DNA from: Deltaproteobacteria bacterium
Lineage (GTDB): Bacteria; Desulfobacterota; Deferrisomatia; Deferrisomatales; BM512
Direction: 5' to 3'
DNA length: 64,000 nucleotides
Assembly: GCA_030591565.1 (NCBI GenBank)
Contig: JAUVAU010000001.1
Span: forward strand, 94,572-158,571
Shown here: positions 20,315 to 29,368 of the stretch, in pieces
Layout: each line of letters opens with the position of its first letter
Numbering within the stretch: the first letter of the stretch is position 1
Position numbers and translations under genes: made by a program
The notes under the pieces: model-generated
Seen by the model: the letters and a program-made list of their open reading frames with translations, nothing else
What the model was told of the DNA's origin: nothing
Database searches by the model: none

Positions 20315-20550
20315 AAAACTCTCCCGAAGCGGGGGGGTAACGCTAAACCGGGCTAAACCGAAGATTTTAGCCGCTGCCGGGCAAACCTCCAACTAAGCCG
20401 ACGATAAACAGGAAGCCCTGAAGATCATTCGAGAACGAGGAAGGGAAGAAAAATGATCGCAGGCATACCGATAAGTATTTCGAGGATCATTTTTCGCCCC
20501 TGACAACGTCAATCGGAGGATATCCGGGGTTTTTAAACAAGCTCTTATAG
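20301..20550. repeat. Dispersed intergenic repeat, type B (copy R2)
   Basis: TAGGAGGCTGTTGAAAAAC ... GTTTTTAAACAAGCTCTTATA imperfect terminal inverted repeats; core AAGTATTTCGAGGATCATTTTTCGCCCCTGACAACGTCAATCGGAGGATATCCGGGG shared (inverted) with R4. Confidence 0.85.
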
Positions 20551-20573
20551 GCAGGGCAGGCCGGTTAACGGCC

Positions 20574-20873
20574 TCAGCCGCTCTTTTTTAGCGACGCCAC
20601 CTCAGCTTCGAGTGCTTTAATCCGCTCTTCCAGCCTGTTGAGGTAGGAGGGGGTGGGGATTTTAAGCTCCTTCAGCTTCAAGGTGACAAGCTCCTCCCAC
20701 TCCTTGCGTGACGATTTCGCCTTTTCAGCCAGTTCGGCTGCCAGCTTTTCGCCCTCTTCCTGGCTCACCTTGCCTTCGGCGATAAGCTCCTCGACCATCG
20801 TGCGCGCCTTTTGTTCCGAGAGGGAAAAGGCTCCAATACCCGCCAGTAAGGCGTTTCTCACCAGATCAATCAT
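20574..20873 (-). CDS. Phasin-like/polyhydroxyalkanoate granule-associated small protein
   Basis: LVRNALLAGIGAFSLSEQKARTMVEELIAEGKVSQEEGEKLAAEL with C-terminal coiled coil. Confidence 0.7.
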   Translation of the reverse strand: MIDLVRNALLAGIGAFSLSEQKARTMVEELIAEGKVSQEEGEKLAAELAEKAKSSRKEWEELVTLKLKELKIPTPSYLNRLEERIKALEAEVASLKKSG

Positions 20874-20900
20874 TTGACACCTCCCAACCGCTTTGGGTCG

Positions 20901-23552
20901 TTAGCTGAGCAGCTTTTCAGCTTCTTCGTAGAATTTGGCAAGGGCCTCGTCGAGTTTGGCCGGGTTGTTGCCACCCGCCTGGGCCAACTCGGGCCGCCCG
21001 CCCCCACGTCCGCCGACCAACTCGGCCACGGGTTTTATCAACTCTCCGGCGTTAAGCCTGTCGGTGAGGTCGGGGGTGACCGCCACCAACAGCATCACCT
21101 TGCCCTCGCCATCTTCCACGCCAAGGGCGAATGCGCCTGAGCGCAGCCTGTCGCGCACGGTGTCGGCGAACTCTCTCAGTCCCTTGGGGTCATCCACGGG
21201 GGCCCTCGCCGCCAGCACCTTCACGCCAGCTATCTCGCGTACATCCGAAAGGATATCGCTTGATGCGCCGCCCGCAAGTTTTGCCCTGAGAGAAGTGATC
21301 TCTTTTTCAGCATCTTTCAAGGTGGACTGCAACTTTTTGACCCTCGCCACCGCTTCGTCGGCAGAAGATTTGGTCAGGTTGCCGATCTCGGCGAGCATAT
21401 CTTCCAGCTCCCACACGCGGGTGAGCGCGCGGCGCGCGGTGGAGGCCTCGATACGCCTCACACCAGCCGCTATGCCCGCTTCGGAGAGTATCTTGAAAAA
21501 GCCGATCTCGCCGGTTGTCCGGGCATGGGTGCCGCCGCATAGCTCTGCCGAGACTTCGCCCATGCGCACGACCCTGACGGTGTCGTCGTATTTTTCGCCG
21601 AAAAGCGCCATGACGCCCGACGAGACGGCCTCGTCATATTTTTCCTCTGAGACACCAACCCGGTGGTTCTCCGCGATCCATATGTTCACCAGCTTCTCCA
21701 CGTTTCGCAGCTCTTCGTTGGTCAGCGCGGCGAAGTGGGAAAAGTCGAAGCGAAGCCGGTCGGGACCGACCAGTGAGCCAGCCTGTTTGACATGGTCGCC
21801 CAGCGTTGCCTGTAGCGCGGCTTGCATCAAGTGGGTGGCAGAATGGTTCTGCATCGTGGCGAAGCGGTCGCCCGACTCCACCCGCGCCTCAACCTCGTCG
21901 CCCACTTTGATCACTCCGCGCGACACATGGCCGGTGAGCACCGTGAGGTCCCCCAGGGGTTTGGTCGCCTTCTCGACGATGATCGCTCCATCGTCACCGA
22001 GAAGGCTGCCCGCATCGCCCATCTGTCCGCCGCTCTCGCCGTAGAAGGGGCTGGAAGCGATGGTGATTTCAACCTTGTCCCCCTCCTTCGCCGAGTCGGC
22101 CAACTCTCCGCCCGTCGCGATTGCTGTGACGGTTGTGCGGGTCTGAAGGGTTTCGTAGCCGACGAATTCACCCGCTCCGGCTTTGTCGCGCATGAGCCGG
22201 TAGATTCCCTCCACCGCGTCCTCGCCCGAACCCTTCCAGGCGCTGCGCGCCATGTCGCGCTGGGCCTCCATCTGCGCCTTGAAGCCCTCTTCGTCCAGGG
22301 TGATCCCCCGGTCGCAGACGATGTCGGCCGTTAAATCCACCGGGAAGCCGAAGGTGTCGTAGAGGCGGAAGACCACCTCGCCGGAAAGCTCGCTGCCGCC
22401 CGCCTTTTGCATCTTTTCAACTTCGTTTTCCAGCAGTAGCAACCCCCGGTCCAGCGTACGGATGAACCGCTCTTCCTCGTGGAGGATAACCTTGGCGACA
22501 TATTCGCTCTTGTCTCCAAGGTCGGGGTATACGGCTTTCATCATCTCGACCACGGTGGCGGCGATCTTGTAGAAGAAAGGATCGGTGAGGCCCAGCAGTC
22601 TGCCGTGGCGCATCGCTCTTCGCATGACGCGGCGCAGTACATAGCCGCGCCCCTCGTTGGACGGCATGACGCCGTCGCTGATGAGAAAGACGGCTGAGCG
22701 GATATGGTCGGCGATGACGCGTAGGCTCACGTCGCTCTCGTCGCTGCCGCCATATTTTACCCCGGCAAGCTCGGCGGTGCGGTGGATGAGCGGCAAAAAC
22801 AGATCGGTGTCGTAGTTGGTCTTGACCCCCTGGACCACGGCGGTTATGCGTTCAAGACCCATGCCGGTGTCGATGGAGGGCTTGGGCAGCGGCTCCACCT
22901 TGCCGTCGGCAGAGCGCTCGAACTGCATGAACACCAGATTCCACAACTCAAGGTAGCGGTCGCAGTCGCACTCGGGGCCGCAGTTGTCGGGGTCGGGGCA
23001 GGGATAGATGCCGGGGCCCTGGTCAAAATGTATTTCGCTGCAAGGGCCGCAGGGGCCGGTGTCGCCCATCGCCCAGAAGTTGTCTTTTGCGCCGCATTTG
23101 ATGATGCGTTCGGGTGGCACGGGGGTCAGCTCTCTCCACAGCTCGCCCGCTTCGTCGTCTTCCTCAAAGATCGAAATCCAGAGCTTGGATTGATCCAACT
23201 CCAGGACCTCGGTGAGAAATTCCCAGCCGAAGGTGATGGCGTCGCGTTTGAAGTAGTCGCCGAAGCTGAAATTGCCCAGCATCTCGAAAAAGGTGTGATG
23301 GCGCGCCGTGCGTCCCACGTTCTCCAGATCGTTGTGCTTGCCCGACACCCTCAAACATTTTTGAGAGGAGGTGGCGCGGTTGTACTCACGCGTCTCCTGG
23401 CCGGTGAAGACATCTTTGAACTGGTTCATCCCCGCGTTGGTGAAGAGCAGCGTCGGGTCGTTGGCGGGCAGCAGCGAAGCGCTGGCGACAATTGTGTGTC
23501 CGTTCTTGGCAAAATACTCAAGAAACAAGTTCCGGACTTGTGCTCCGGTCAT
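20901..23552 (-). CDS. alaS: Alanyl-tRNA synthetase
   Basis: LFLEYFAKNGHTIVASASLLPANDPTLLFTNAGMNQFKDVF, HSATHLMQAAL, ELCGGTHARTTGEIG. Confidence 0.98.
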   Translation of the reverse strand: MTGAQVRNLFLEYFAKNGHTIVASASLLPANDPTLLFTNAGMNQFKDVFTGQETREYNRATSSQKCLRVSGKHNDLENVGRTARHHTFFEMLGNFSFGDYFKRDAITFGWEFLTEVLELDQSKLWISIFEEDDEAGELWRELTPVPPERIIKCGAKDNFWAMGDTGPCGPCSEIHFDQGPGIYPCPDPDNCGPECDCDRYLELWNLVFMQFERSADGKVEPLPKPSIDTGMGLERITAVVQGVKTNYDTDLFLPLIHRTAELAGVKYGGSDESDVSLRVIADHIRSAVFLISDGVMPSNEGRGYVLRRVMRRAMRHGRLLGLTDPFFYKIAATVVEMMKAVYPDLGDKSEYVAKVILHEEERFIRTLDRGLLLLENEVEKMQKAGGSELSGEVVFRLYDTFGFPVDLTADIVCDRGITLDEEGFKAQMEAQRDMARSAWKGSGEDAVEGIYRLMRDKAGAGEFVGYETLQTRTTVTAIATGGELADSAKEGDKVEITIASSPFYGESGGQMGDAGSLLGDDGAIIVEKATKPLGDLTVLTGHVSRGVIKVGDEVEARVESGDRFATMQNHSATHLMQAALQATLGDHVKQAGSLVGPDRLRFDFSHFAALTNEELRNVEKLVNIWIAENHRVGVSEEKYDEAVSSGVMALFGEKYDDTVRVVRMGEVSAELCGGTHARTTGEIGFFKILSEAGIAAGVRRIEASTARRALTRVWELEDMLAEIGNLTKSSADEAVARVKKLQSTLKDAEKEITSLRAKLAGGASSDILSDVREIAGVKVLAARAPVDDPKGLREFADTVRDRLRSGAFALGVEDGEGKVMLLVAVTPDLTDRLNAGELIKPVAELVGGRGGGRPELAQAGGNNPAKLDEALAKFYEEAEKLLS

Positions 23553-23573
23553 CTGGCATTCCCCTTTTTTCTC

Positions 23574-23753
23574 AGATCGCTGACAAACCCTGCCTTTTCT
23601 CCGATTTACTTCGTCAGGCTAAAAAATGATCCTCGAAATACGCTGAGTATTTCTCCGGTCATTTTTTATATCCTTCTTCGTTCTCGAATAAAATTCAGTG
23701 CTTGTCAACGATCAGTCAGGCTATTGACAAAGGTGGACAATAGCCTGACTGGT
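23574..23753. repeat. Dispersed intergenic repeat, type A (copy R3)
   Basis: CTGACAAaCCCTGCCTTTTCTCCGATTtACTTCGTCAGGCTAAaAAATGATCCTCGAAATACG shared with R1; between pilT and alaS. Confidence 0.88.
23713..23751. terminator. Perfect 14-bp hairpin at end of repeat R3
   Basis: CAGTCAGGCTATTG (23713-23726)/CAATAGCCTGACTG (23738-23751); no clear U-tract, so terminator function is uncertain. Confidence 0.45.
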
Positions 23754-23761
23754 AATTGGCG

Positions 23762-24877
23762 TTATTCCGCAGTTCCCTCGAAGTGCTCCCATTTGCCGTC
23801 ATCCGAGGTGCTGATGCCGGAAACCTTGAGGGCAAAATCGTCGGGGTTGGTGGATTGGCGAAGGGCTTCTTTGTAGTCCACGAGCTTTTGGTTGAGCAGC
23901 CCCAGAAGCGACTGGTCGAAGGTCTGCATGCCGTAGGTGGTAAAACCATCGGCGATTGCGCCCCGTATCTCCTTGGTCTTGTCCGGGTTCTCTATGCATT
24001 CGCGTATGCGAGAAGTAGCCACAAGGACCTCCACCGCCGGCACGCGCCCCTTGCCGTCAGCTTTGGGCACCAGCCGCATGGAGACGATCCCCTTCAGGAT
24101 CGAGGCGAGCTGCAAGCGCACCTGTTTTTGCTGGTAGGGAGGAAAGACCGAGATGATGCGGTTGATCGTCTCCGCCGCGTCAACGGTGTGTAGCGTCGAG
24201 AGCACCAGATGGCCGGTTTCCGCCGCCACCAGTGCGGTCTCGATAGTTTCAAAGTCGCGCATCTCACCCACCAGTATGATGTCGGGATCCTGGCGGAGCG
24301 CGCTTTTCAAGGCTCCTGAGAAGCTGAGCGTGTCAAAGCCGACTTCGCGCTGGTTGACGATCGACTTTTTGTCGCGGTGCAAAAACTCTATGGGGTCTTC
24401 AATGGTGATTATGTGGCAGGTGCGGGTCAGGTTTATATGGTCGATCATCGCCGCCAGCGAGGTGGACTTGCCCGAACCGGTCGTGCCGGTGACGAGAATC
24501 AGCCCGCGGTTCTCGTTGGCCAGTTTTTCGATGACTTTTGGGAGAAAGAGCTCCTTGATGGATTTCACTTCGGTGGGGATTACGCGAAAGACCATCCCTA
24601 CCGACCCGCGCTGCTGGAAGATGTTGAGCCTGAAACGGCCCAGCCCCTTGACGCCGTAGCCCATGTCGATCTCGCGGTTTCGCTCGAAGACATCGCGCTG
24701 CTGGGGCGTCATTATGTCAGTCGCCAATTTGTTCATCGACTCAGGCGTCATCCTGCCCGCCTCTTTGAAGGGCACCAGTTGGCTGTCGCGCCTGAAAATT
24801 GGCGGTACGCCGACCTTGATATGGATGTCAGAGGCGTTCGCCTTAACGGCAGTGTGCAGGATATCGTTGAGTTCCAT
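23762..24877 (-). CDS. pilT: Type IV pilus retraction ATPase PilT
   Basis: ASDIHIKVGVPP, LVTGTTGSGKSTSLAAMIDHIN, LVGEMRDFETIETALVAAETGHLVLSTLHT. Confidence 0.96.
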   Translation of the reverse strand: MELNDILHTAVKANASDIHIKVGVPPIFRRDSQLVPFKEAGRMTPESMNKLATDIMTPQQRDVFERNREIDMGYGVKGLGRFRLNIFQQRGSVGMVFRVIPTEVKSIKELFLPKVIEKLANENRGLILVTGTTGSGKSTSLAAMIDHINLTRTCHIITIEDPIEFLHRDKKSIVNQREVGFDTLSFSGALKSALRQDPDIILVGEMRDFETIETALVAAETGHLVLSTLHTVDAAETINRIISVFPPYQQKQVRLQLASILKGIVSMRLVPKADGKGRVPAVEVLVATSRIRECIENPDKTKEIRGAIADGFTTYGMQTFDQSLLGLLNQKLVDYKEALRQSTNPDDFALKVSGISTSDDGKWEHFEGTAE

Positions 24878-24882
24878 TGTTT

Positions 24883-25908
24883 TTATTCCCCGTCTTTGGC
24901 GACCTGTTCGTCTTCGACGATCAAGCCGTACTCTTTTTTGACCTTCTCTTCTATTTCCAGCCGCACTTCATCGTTTTCTATCAGGAAGCGGCGAACATTC
25001 TCGCGCCCCTGTCCGATTCGAGTGTCGCCATAAAGATACCAAGAGCCACGTTTATCAATTATATCCTTATCTACGGCAAGGTCTATCAAATCTCCTTCGC
25101 GGCTGATTCCGTGGCCGTAGAGGATGTCGAACTCGATCTTGCGAAATGGCGGCGCGACCTTGTTTTTGACGACGGTGACGCGGGTGCGGTTGCCTACCGA
25201 TTGGTCCCCGTCTTTCAGCGCGCCGATGCGGCGGATGTCCAGACGCATCGAGGAGTAGAACTTTAGCGCGTTGCCGCCGGTGGTGGTTTCGGGGTTGCCG
25301 AACATCACCCCGATCTTTATGCGAATCTGGTTAATGAAGATCAGCAAACAGTTGGAGCGGGCTACGGTGCCGGCGAGTTTTCTGAGCGCCTGGCTCATAA
25401 GCCGCGCCTGGAGGCCCACATGACTGTCGCCCATCTCGCCTTCTATCTCGGCGCGTGGTACGAGCGCGGCCACCGAGTCGACTACGATGATGTCCACTGC
25501 GCTGCTTCTCACCAGTAACTCGGTGATCTCCAGCGCCTGTTCGCCAAAGTCGGGCTGGCTGACGAGCAGCTCTTCTATGTCCACGCCCAGTTTCTTGGCG
25601 TAGCCCACGTCCAGCGCGTGTTCGGCATCGACGAAGGCGGCTATGCCGCCGGCCTTCTGGGCCTCGGCTATGGCGTGCAACGCCAGGGTGGTCTTGCCCG
25701 ATGATTCGGGGCCGAAGATCTCGACCACGCGCCCCTTCGGGTAGCCGCCGACTCCCAGGGCCAAGTCCAGCGAGAGGGCTCCGCTGCCTATGGTGTCGAA
25801 CCCCTTGGGCGTGCCCCCTTCTCCCAACCGCATTATCGAGCCCTTGCCAAACTGTTTTTCGATCTGGTTTATAGCGAGATCAACCGCGTCGTTGCGTTCC
25901 TTGGACAT
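24883..25908 (-). CDS. recA: Recombinase A
   Basis: [67 protein letters not shown]. Confidence 0.99.
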   Translation of the reverse strand: MSKERNDAVDLAINQIEKQFGKGSIMRLGEGGTPKGFDTIGSGALSLDLALGVGGYPKGRVVEIFGPESSGKTTLALHAIAEAQKAGGIAAFVDAEHALDVGYAKKLGVDIEELLVSQPDFGEQALEITELLVRSSAVDIIVVDSVAALVPRAEIEGEMGDSHVGLQARLMSQALRKLAGTVARSNCLLIFINQIRIKIGVMFGNPETTTGGNALKFYSSMRLDIRRIGALKDGDQSVGNRTRVTVVKNKVAPPFRKIEFDILYGHGISREGDLIDLAVDKDIIDKRGSWYLYGDTRIGQGRENVRRFLIENDEVRLEIEEKVKKEYGLIVEDEQVAKDGE

Positions 25909-25923
25909 AAACCTTCTCCCGTA

Positions 25924-26487
25924 TCATAAATGAGCGCGCCCCCTCTGGTGATGCTCAGCGCCCTCGGGTTTCAAAAGACTCTCGTATAGTATCACTTCGG
26001 CCACCGTCCAGCTTGGCCCGGTGAGTTTTTTATATTTTTCCACTGTGTTTCCCACGTTCTGGGGTCGCCCGCCGCGAATGAGCCTGCCCAGTGTGAGGTG
26101 GGGCCTGAAGGGCCGATTGTCGCGCCCGATGCCCAATGGCTCCAGTGCGGCTTCAATCTCGAGCGCCAGGCTGACAAGCTGGTCGGTCTCGCCGCCAATC
26201 CCCGCCCATATCACTCGCGCCCGCGCTGGCGTTGGGAAGGCTCCGACCCCCATTGGTTTTAACGTGATCGCCCCACCGTATTCAAAACCGCACGCGAGCC
26301 GCTGTCCGACCTCGTCGAAGAGCTCATGGGATATTTCGCCGATGAACTTGAGCGTCAGGTGGCGCGGTGCGCTGCGCGCAAAGCGGTAATGTTTGAGCGT
26401 TGGCCTGAGCTGCCCGGCCACCTCTTCCAGCCACAGGCTCACCGGCCAGGGTAGCGCTATCGCTATGAAGGCGCGGACCATATCCAA
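25924..26487 (-). CDS. thpR: RNA 2',3'-cyclic phosphodiesterase (LigT-like)
   Basis: HLTLKFIGE and PHLTLGRLIRG paired HxTx motifs. Confidence 0.9.
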   Translation of the reverse strand: MDMVRAFIAIALPWPVSLWLEEVAGQLRPTLKHYRFARSAPRHLTLKFIGEISHELFDEVGQRLACGFEYGGAITLKPMGVGAFPTPARARVIWAGIGGETDQLVSLALEIEAALEPLGIGRDNRPFRPHLTLGRLIRGGRPQNVGNTVEKYKKLTGPSWTVAEVILYESLLKPEGAEHHQRGRAHL

Positions 26488-26493
26488 CCCGGG

Positions 26494-27003
26494 CTACCTT
26501 GCCGCCGCTTCACAGAGTCTGTCAAGCACGCGAAGCGCCGCTTGCTCTCTTATTTCGCCCCGGTCCCCGGAAAGTTGCAAAAGCTCGGCGTTGCGCGCAC
26601 GAAATGTGCCCCAGGCCACCCATACCGTGCCCACCGGTTTGTCGGGGGTGCCGCCGTCGGGTCCGGCTATCCCGGTAACGGCTGCGCCTACGGTGGCGGA
26701 GGTGCGGGAGAAGAGTCCATCGAGCATCGCCAACGCTATTTCCCGACTCACCGCGCCGTGTTTTTCAAGCAGGTGGGGCTCGACGCCGAGAAGATCGGAT
26801 TTGGCGGCGTTGGAGTACGTGACCAAACCGCACTCGAAGTAGGCGGAGCTTCCCGAAACCGAGGTTATCAGCTGGGATATCAGCCCGCCCGTGCACGATT
26901 CGGCGACGGCCAGCGGTCCCGAACCCCGCTCGGTCATTATGCGTGCGAGCCTGTGTTGCGCCTTGTCGGTCAAGTCCGCGTACCCCGCTTCCGCTTGAAT
27001 CAA
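26494..27003 (-). CDS. pncC: Nicotinamide-nucleotide amidase (CinA C-terminal domain family)
   Basis: LAVAESCTGGLISQLITSVSGSSAYFECGLVTYSNAAK, AVTGIAGPDGGTPDKPVGTVWVAW. Confidence 0.93.
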   Translation of the reverse strand: MIQAEAGYADLTDKAQHRLARIMTERGSGPLAVAESCTGGLISQLITSVSGSSAYFECGLVTYSNAAKSDLLGVEPHLLEKHGAVSREIALAMLDGLFSRTSATVGAAVTGIAGPDGGTPDKPVGTVWVAWGTFRARNAELLQLSGDRGEIREQAALRVLDRLCEAAAR

Positions 27004-27452
27004 AGTGGAATGGCGATAACCAGTAGGGCCAGTCTGGTAAAGATCCCCGCAGCCACGTCGTCGAGGACTATTCCCCAGCCGCCGGATACGTTGCGGTCCA
27101 GCCAGCCCACCGCCCAGGGCTTCAGTATATCAAAGAGGCGGAACAAACAAAATGCGGCGATGTACCAAAGTAGAGATCTCGGTAGCCACAAAACGGCAAA
27201 GAGGAAGCCTATAATTTCATCCAGGACTATCCAGCCGGGGTCTTTTCCCCCATCGATGCGTGCGGCTTGATCGCAGATGAGGGCTGCGGGAACGGTCATT
27301 CCGAGTATGAGCAGGAGGTACAAAGGTGGAGGAAGGTAGCTCAGAAGGAGGGCTATGGGTATGGCGACAAGGGTCCCGGCGGTGCCTGGAGCTACCCGGA
27401 CGAAGCCGGAACCAAAACCGCCTGCCACTAGGACGAGGAGTTTGCCGGTCAC
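27000..27452 (-). CDS. pgpA: Phosphatidylglycerophosphatase A
   Basis: GGFGSGFVRVAPGTAGTLVAIP, DPGWIVLDEIIGF, GWGIVLDDVAAG; GTG start overlapping upstream stop. Confidence 0.92.
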   Translation of the reverse strand: MTGKLLVLVAGGFGSGFVRVAPGTAGTLVAIPIALLLSYLPPPLYLLLILGMTVPAALICDQAARIDGGKDPGWIVLDEIIGFLFAVLWLPRSLLWYIAAFCLFRLFDILKPWAVGWLDRNVSGGWGIVLDDVAAGIFTRLALLVIAIPL

Positions 27453-28906
27453 GGCATTCCGTTTCGCTCGACCATGCGCAGGAAGGCGTCGACGCATTGG
27501 GGATCAAATTGCGTGCCCGAGCAGCGCTTTAGCTCCATAACTGCCATTTCATGACCCAGCCCCTTGCGGTAGGGGCGGTCCGAGTTCATTGCGTCGTAGG
27601 TGTCGGCGACCTGTATCACCCTGGCGCCCAGGGGAATATCTTCACCCGACAGCCCGTCGGGGTAGCCCTTGCCATCGTAGCGCTCGTGATGGTGGTAGAC
27701 GATCGGCACCACGTCTTTCAGGAATGATATCTTCTCCAGAATGCGCCTGCCCATCTGGGAGTGGTTCTTGATTATTTCGTACTCTTCGGGCGAGAGCTTT
27801 CCAGCCTTGTTGAGTATGTTCGACGAGATTCCGATTTTACCGATGTCGTGCAAAAGCCCCGCTTGGCGCAGCGTGTCGATAAAGACACTGGAACAATTCA
27901 TCTCGGTGGCGACCGCGACGCACAGGTTGGTCACAGCCTCCGAGTGTCCGTGGGTGTAGACATCCTTGGCCTCGACAGCCATCGCCAGTCCCTGGATCGT
28001 TTCCCTGAACGAGCTCTCCAGGTCAGCGTAGAGCAGCGCGTTCTCCACACTGGAGGCGGCGCGGTCGCCAAGCACTATGAGCGCTTTCTCTTCACGGGGG
28101 AGAAACTCCCTGTGCTTGGAGCTTGAGTAGGCGTTTAGGACTCCCAATATTTCGCCGCCGCGTTTGAAGGGAACGCTCATCGCCGAGCGCACCACCGGCT
28201 TGGCGGCCTCGTCTATCAGGGAGTCCAGTGCTTTTCCCCGCCATTGTGTAGAGCCGCCGCCAAGTTCGCGTTCAAGGGTGGAGAGGTCGGCAAAGACTTT
28301 ATCAATTTCCGATATGTTGCCCGTGGCGAGCCTTCGGGAGAACTCTTTGGTCCCTGGCGGGCGAAAGAGTATCTCAAGGCCGTCGGCGTCCACTTCTTTT
28401 TGGGCAGCATCGACGAGGATCGAGAGCACTTCATCCAGCGACAGACTCGAAGAGACCGATTCGCTGAGTTTGAGCAGGGTGATCTGCTCGCGAAGTTGGA
28501 GGTTTTCCGAGGAGAGCCGGATTTTTTCGAAAGCGCGTTCGACGACTGTGAGCAGCTCGCCGACCTTGAAGGGCTTCAGGATGTAATCGTAGGCGCCTGA
28601 CTTGAGGGCGTTGATCGCCGTCTCCACCGTGGCGTAGCCGGTCATGATGATTATGATCGAGTTCTTGTCAATTTTGCGCAGGGCGCTGAGCATATCCAGC
28701 CCGCCCATTACAGGCATCTTCAAGTCGGTTATCACCACATCGTAGGGGTGCTCTTTGTAGAGCTTCACCCCCTCGCTGCCGTTGGGAGCCGTCTGGGTGG
28801 CATAGCCTTTGCCGCGCAGCACGTCGCTCAAGACGTTGGTGATGTCCTTCTCATCGTCTACGATGAGTATGCGACCGGCTTTTTTTTCTTCGGTGTTCTC
28901 TTGCAT
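27449..28906 (-). CDS. Response regulator: REC-GAF-HD-GYP (putative c-di-GMP phosphodiesterase)
   Basis: LIVDDEKDITNVL...DVVITDLKMPVMGG; LLHDIGKIGI, HHHERYDGKGYPDGLSGEDIPLGARVIQVADTYDAM. Confidence 0.94.
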   Translation of the reverse strand: MQENTEEKKAGRILIVDDEKDITNVLSDVLRGKGYATQTAPNGSEGVKLYKEHPYDVVITDLKMPVMGGLDMLSALRKIDKNSIIIIMTGYATVETAINALKSGAYDYILKPFKVGELLTVVERAFEKIRLSSENLQLREQITLLKLSESVSSSLSLDEVLSILVDAAQKEVDADGLEILFRPPGTKEFSRRLATGNISEIDKVFADLSTLERELGGGSTQWRGKALDSLIDEAAKPVVRSAMSVPFKRGGEILGVLNAYSSSKHREFLPREEKALIVLGDRAASSVENALLYADLESSFRETIQGLAMAVEAKDVYTHGHSEAVTNLCVAVATEMNCSSVFIDTLRQAGLLHDIGKIGISSNILNKAGKLSPEEYEIIKNHSQMGRRILEKISFLKDVVPIVYHHHERYDGKGYPDGLSGEDIPLGARVIQVADTYDAMNSDRPYRKGLGHEMAVMELKRCSGTQFDPQCVDAFLRMVERNGMP

Positions 28907-29368
28907 TTCAAATGGCCTTGAAAAAAGCAAATAGAAAAATAGAATATAAATACAACTCTTCAGAACTTCCCGGAGTATATCACCATATATATTTAATGAT
29001 CCACAATTTGGGCAAAGGATAGGTGAGACTGCAAGATTTTAGGCAACTTTTTGTGGAAGGCCTAATTCACTGCAATGTAGCCAATGTCCGGTGGTGTGAA
29101 AAAAGTATGATCTACTTGTGCACGGTTCAATTTTTTTAGTGCATTTAAGTGGTTATGCGCGCCTTGGATGGCCGACGCAATCGTAATTGTTGGCATGATT
29201 GCGTTGAAGGCTACGCCGGGGTCGGGTATGATTACGGTCTGGGGCAGTTAATCGGTTTTGGTTGACTATGTTGTCATTACACGACCTGGATATTCCCAGC
29301 CGTATATCGTTTGAGCACAATCATCAATAATATGATGGAGAGTTGGAATATGTTTTGGAGGCAGCCAG

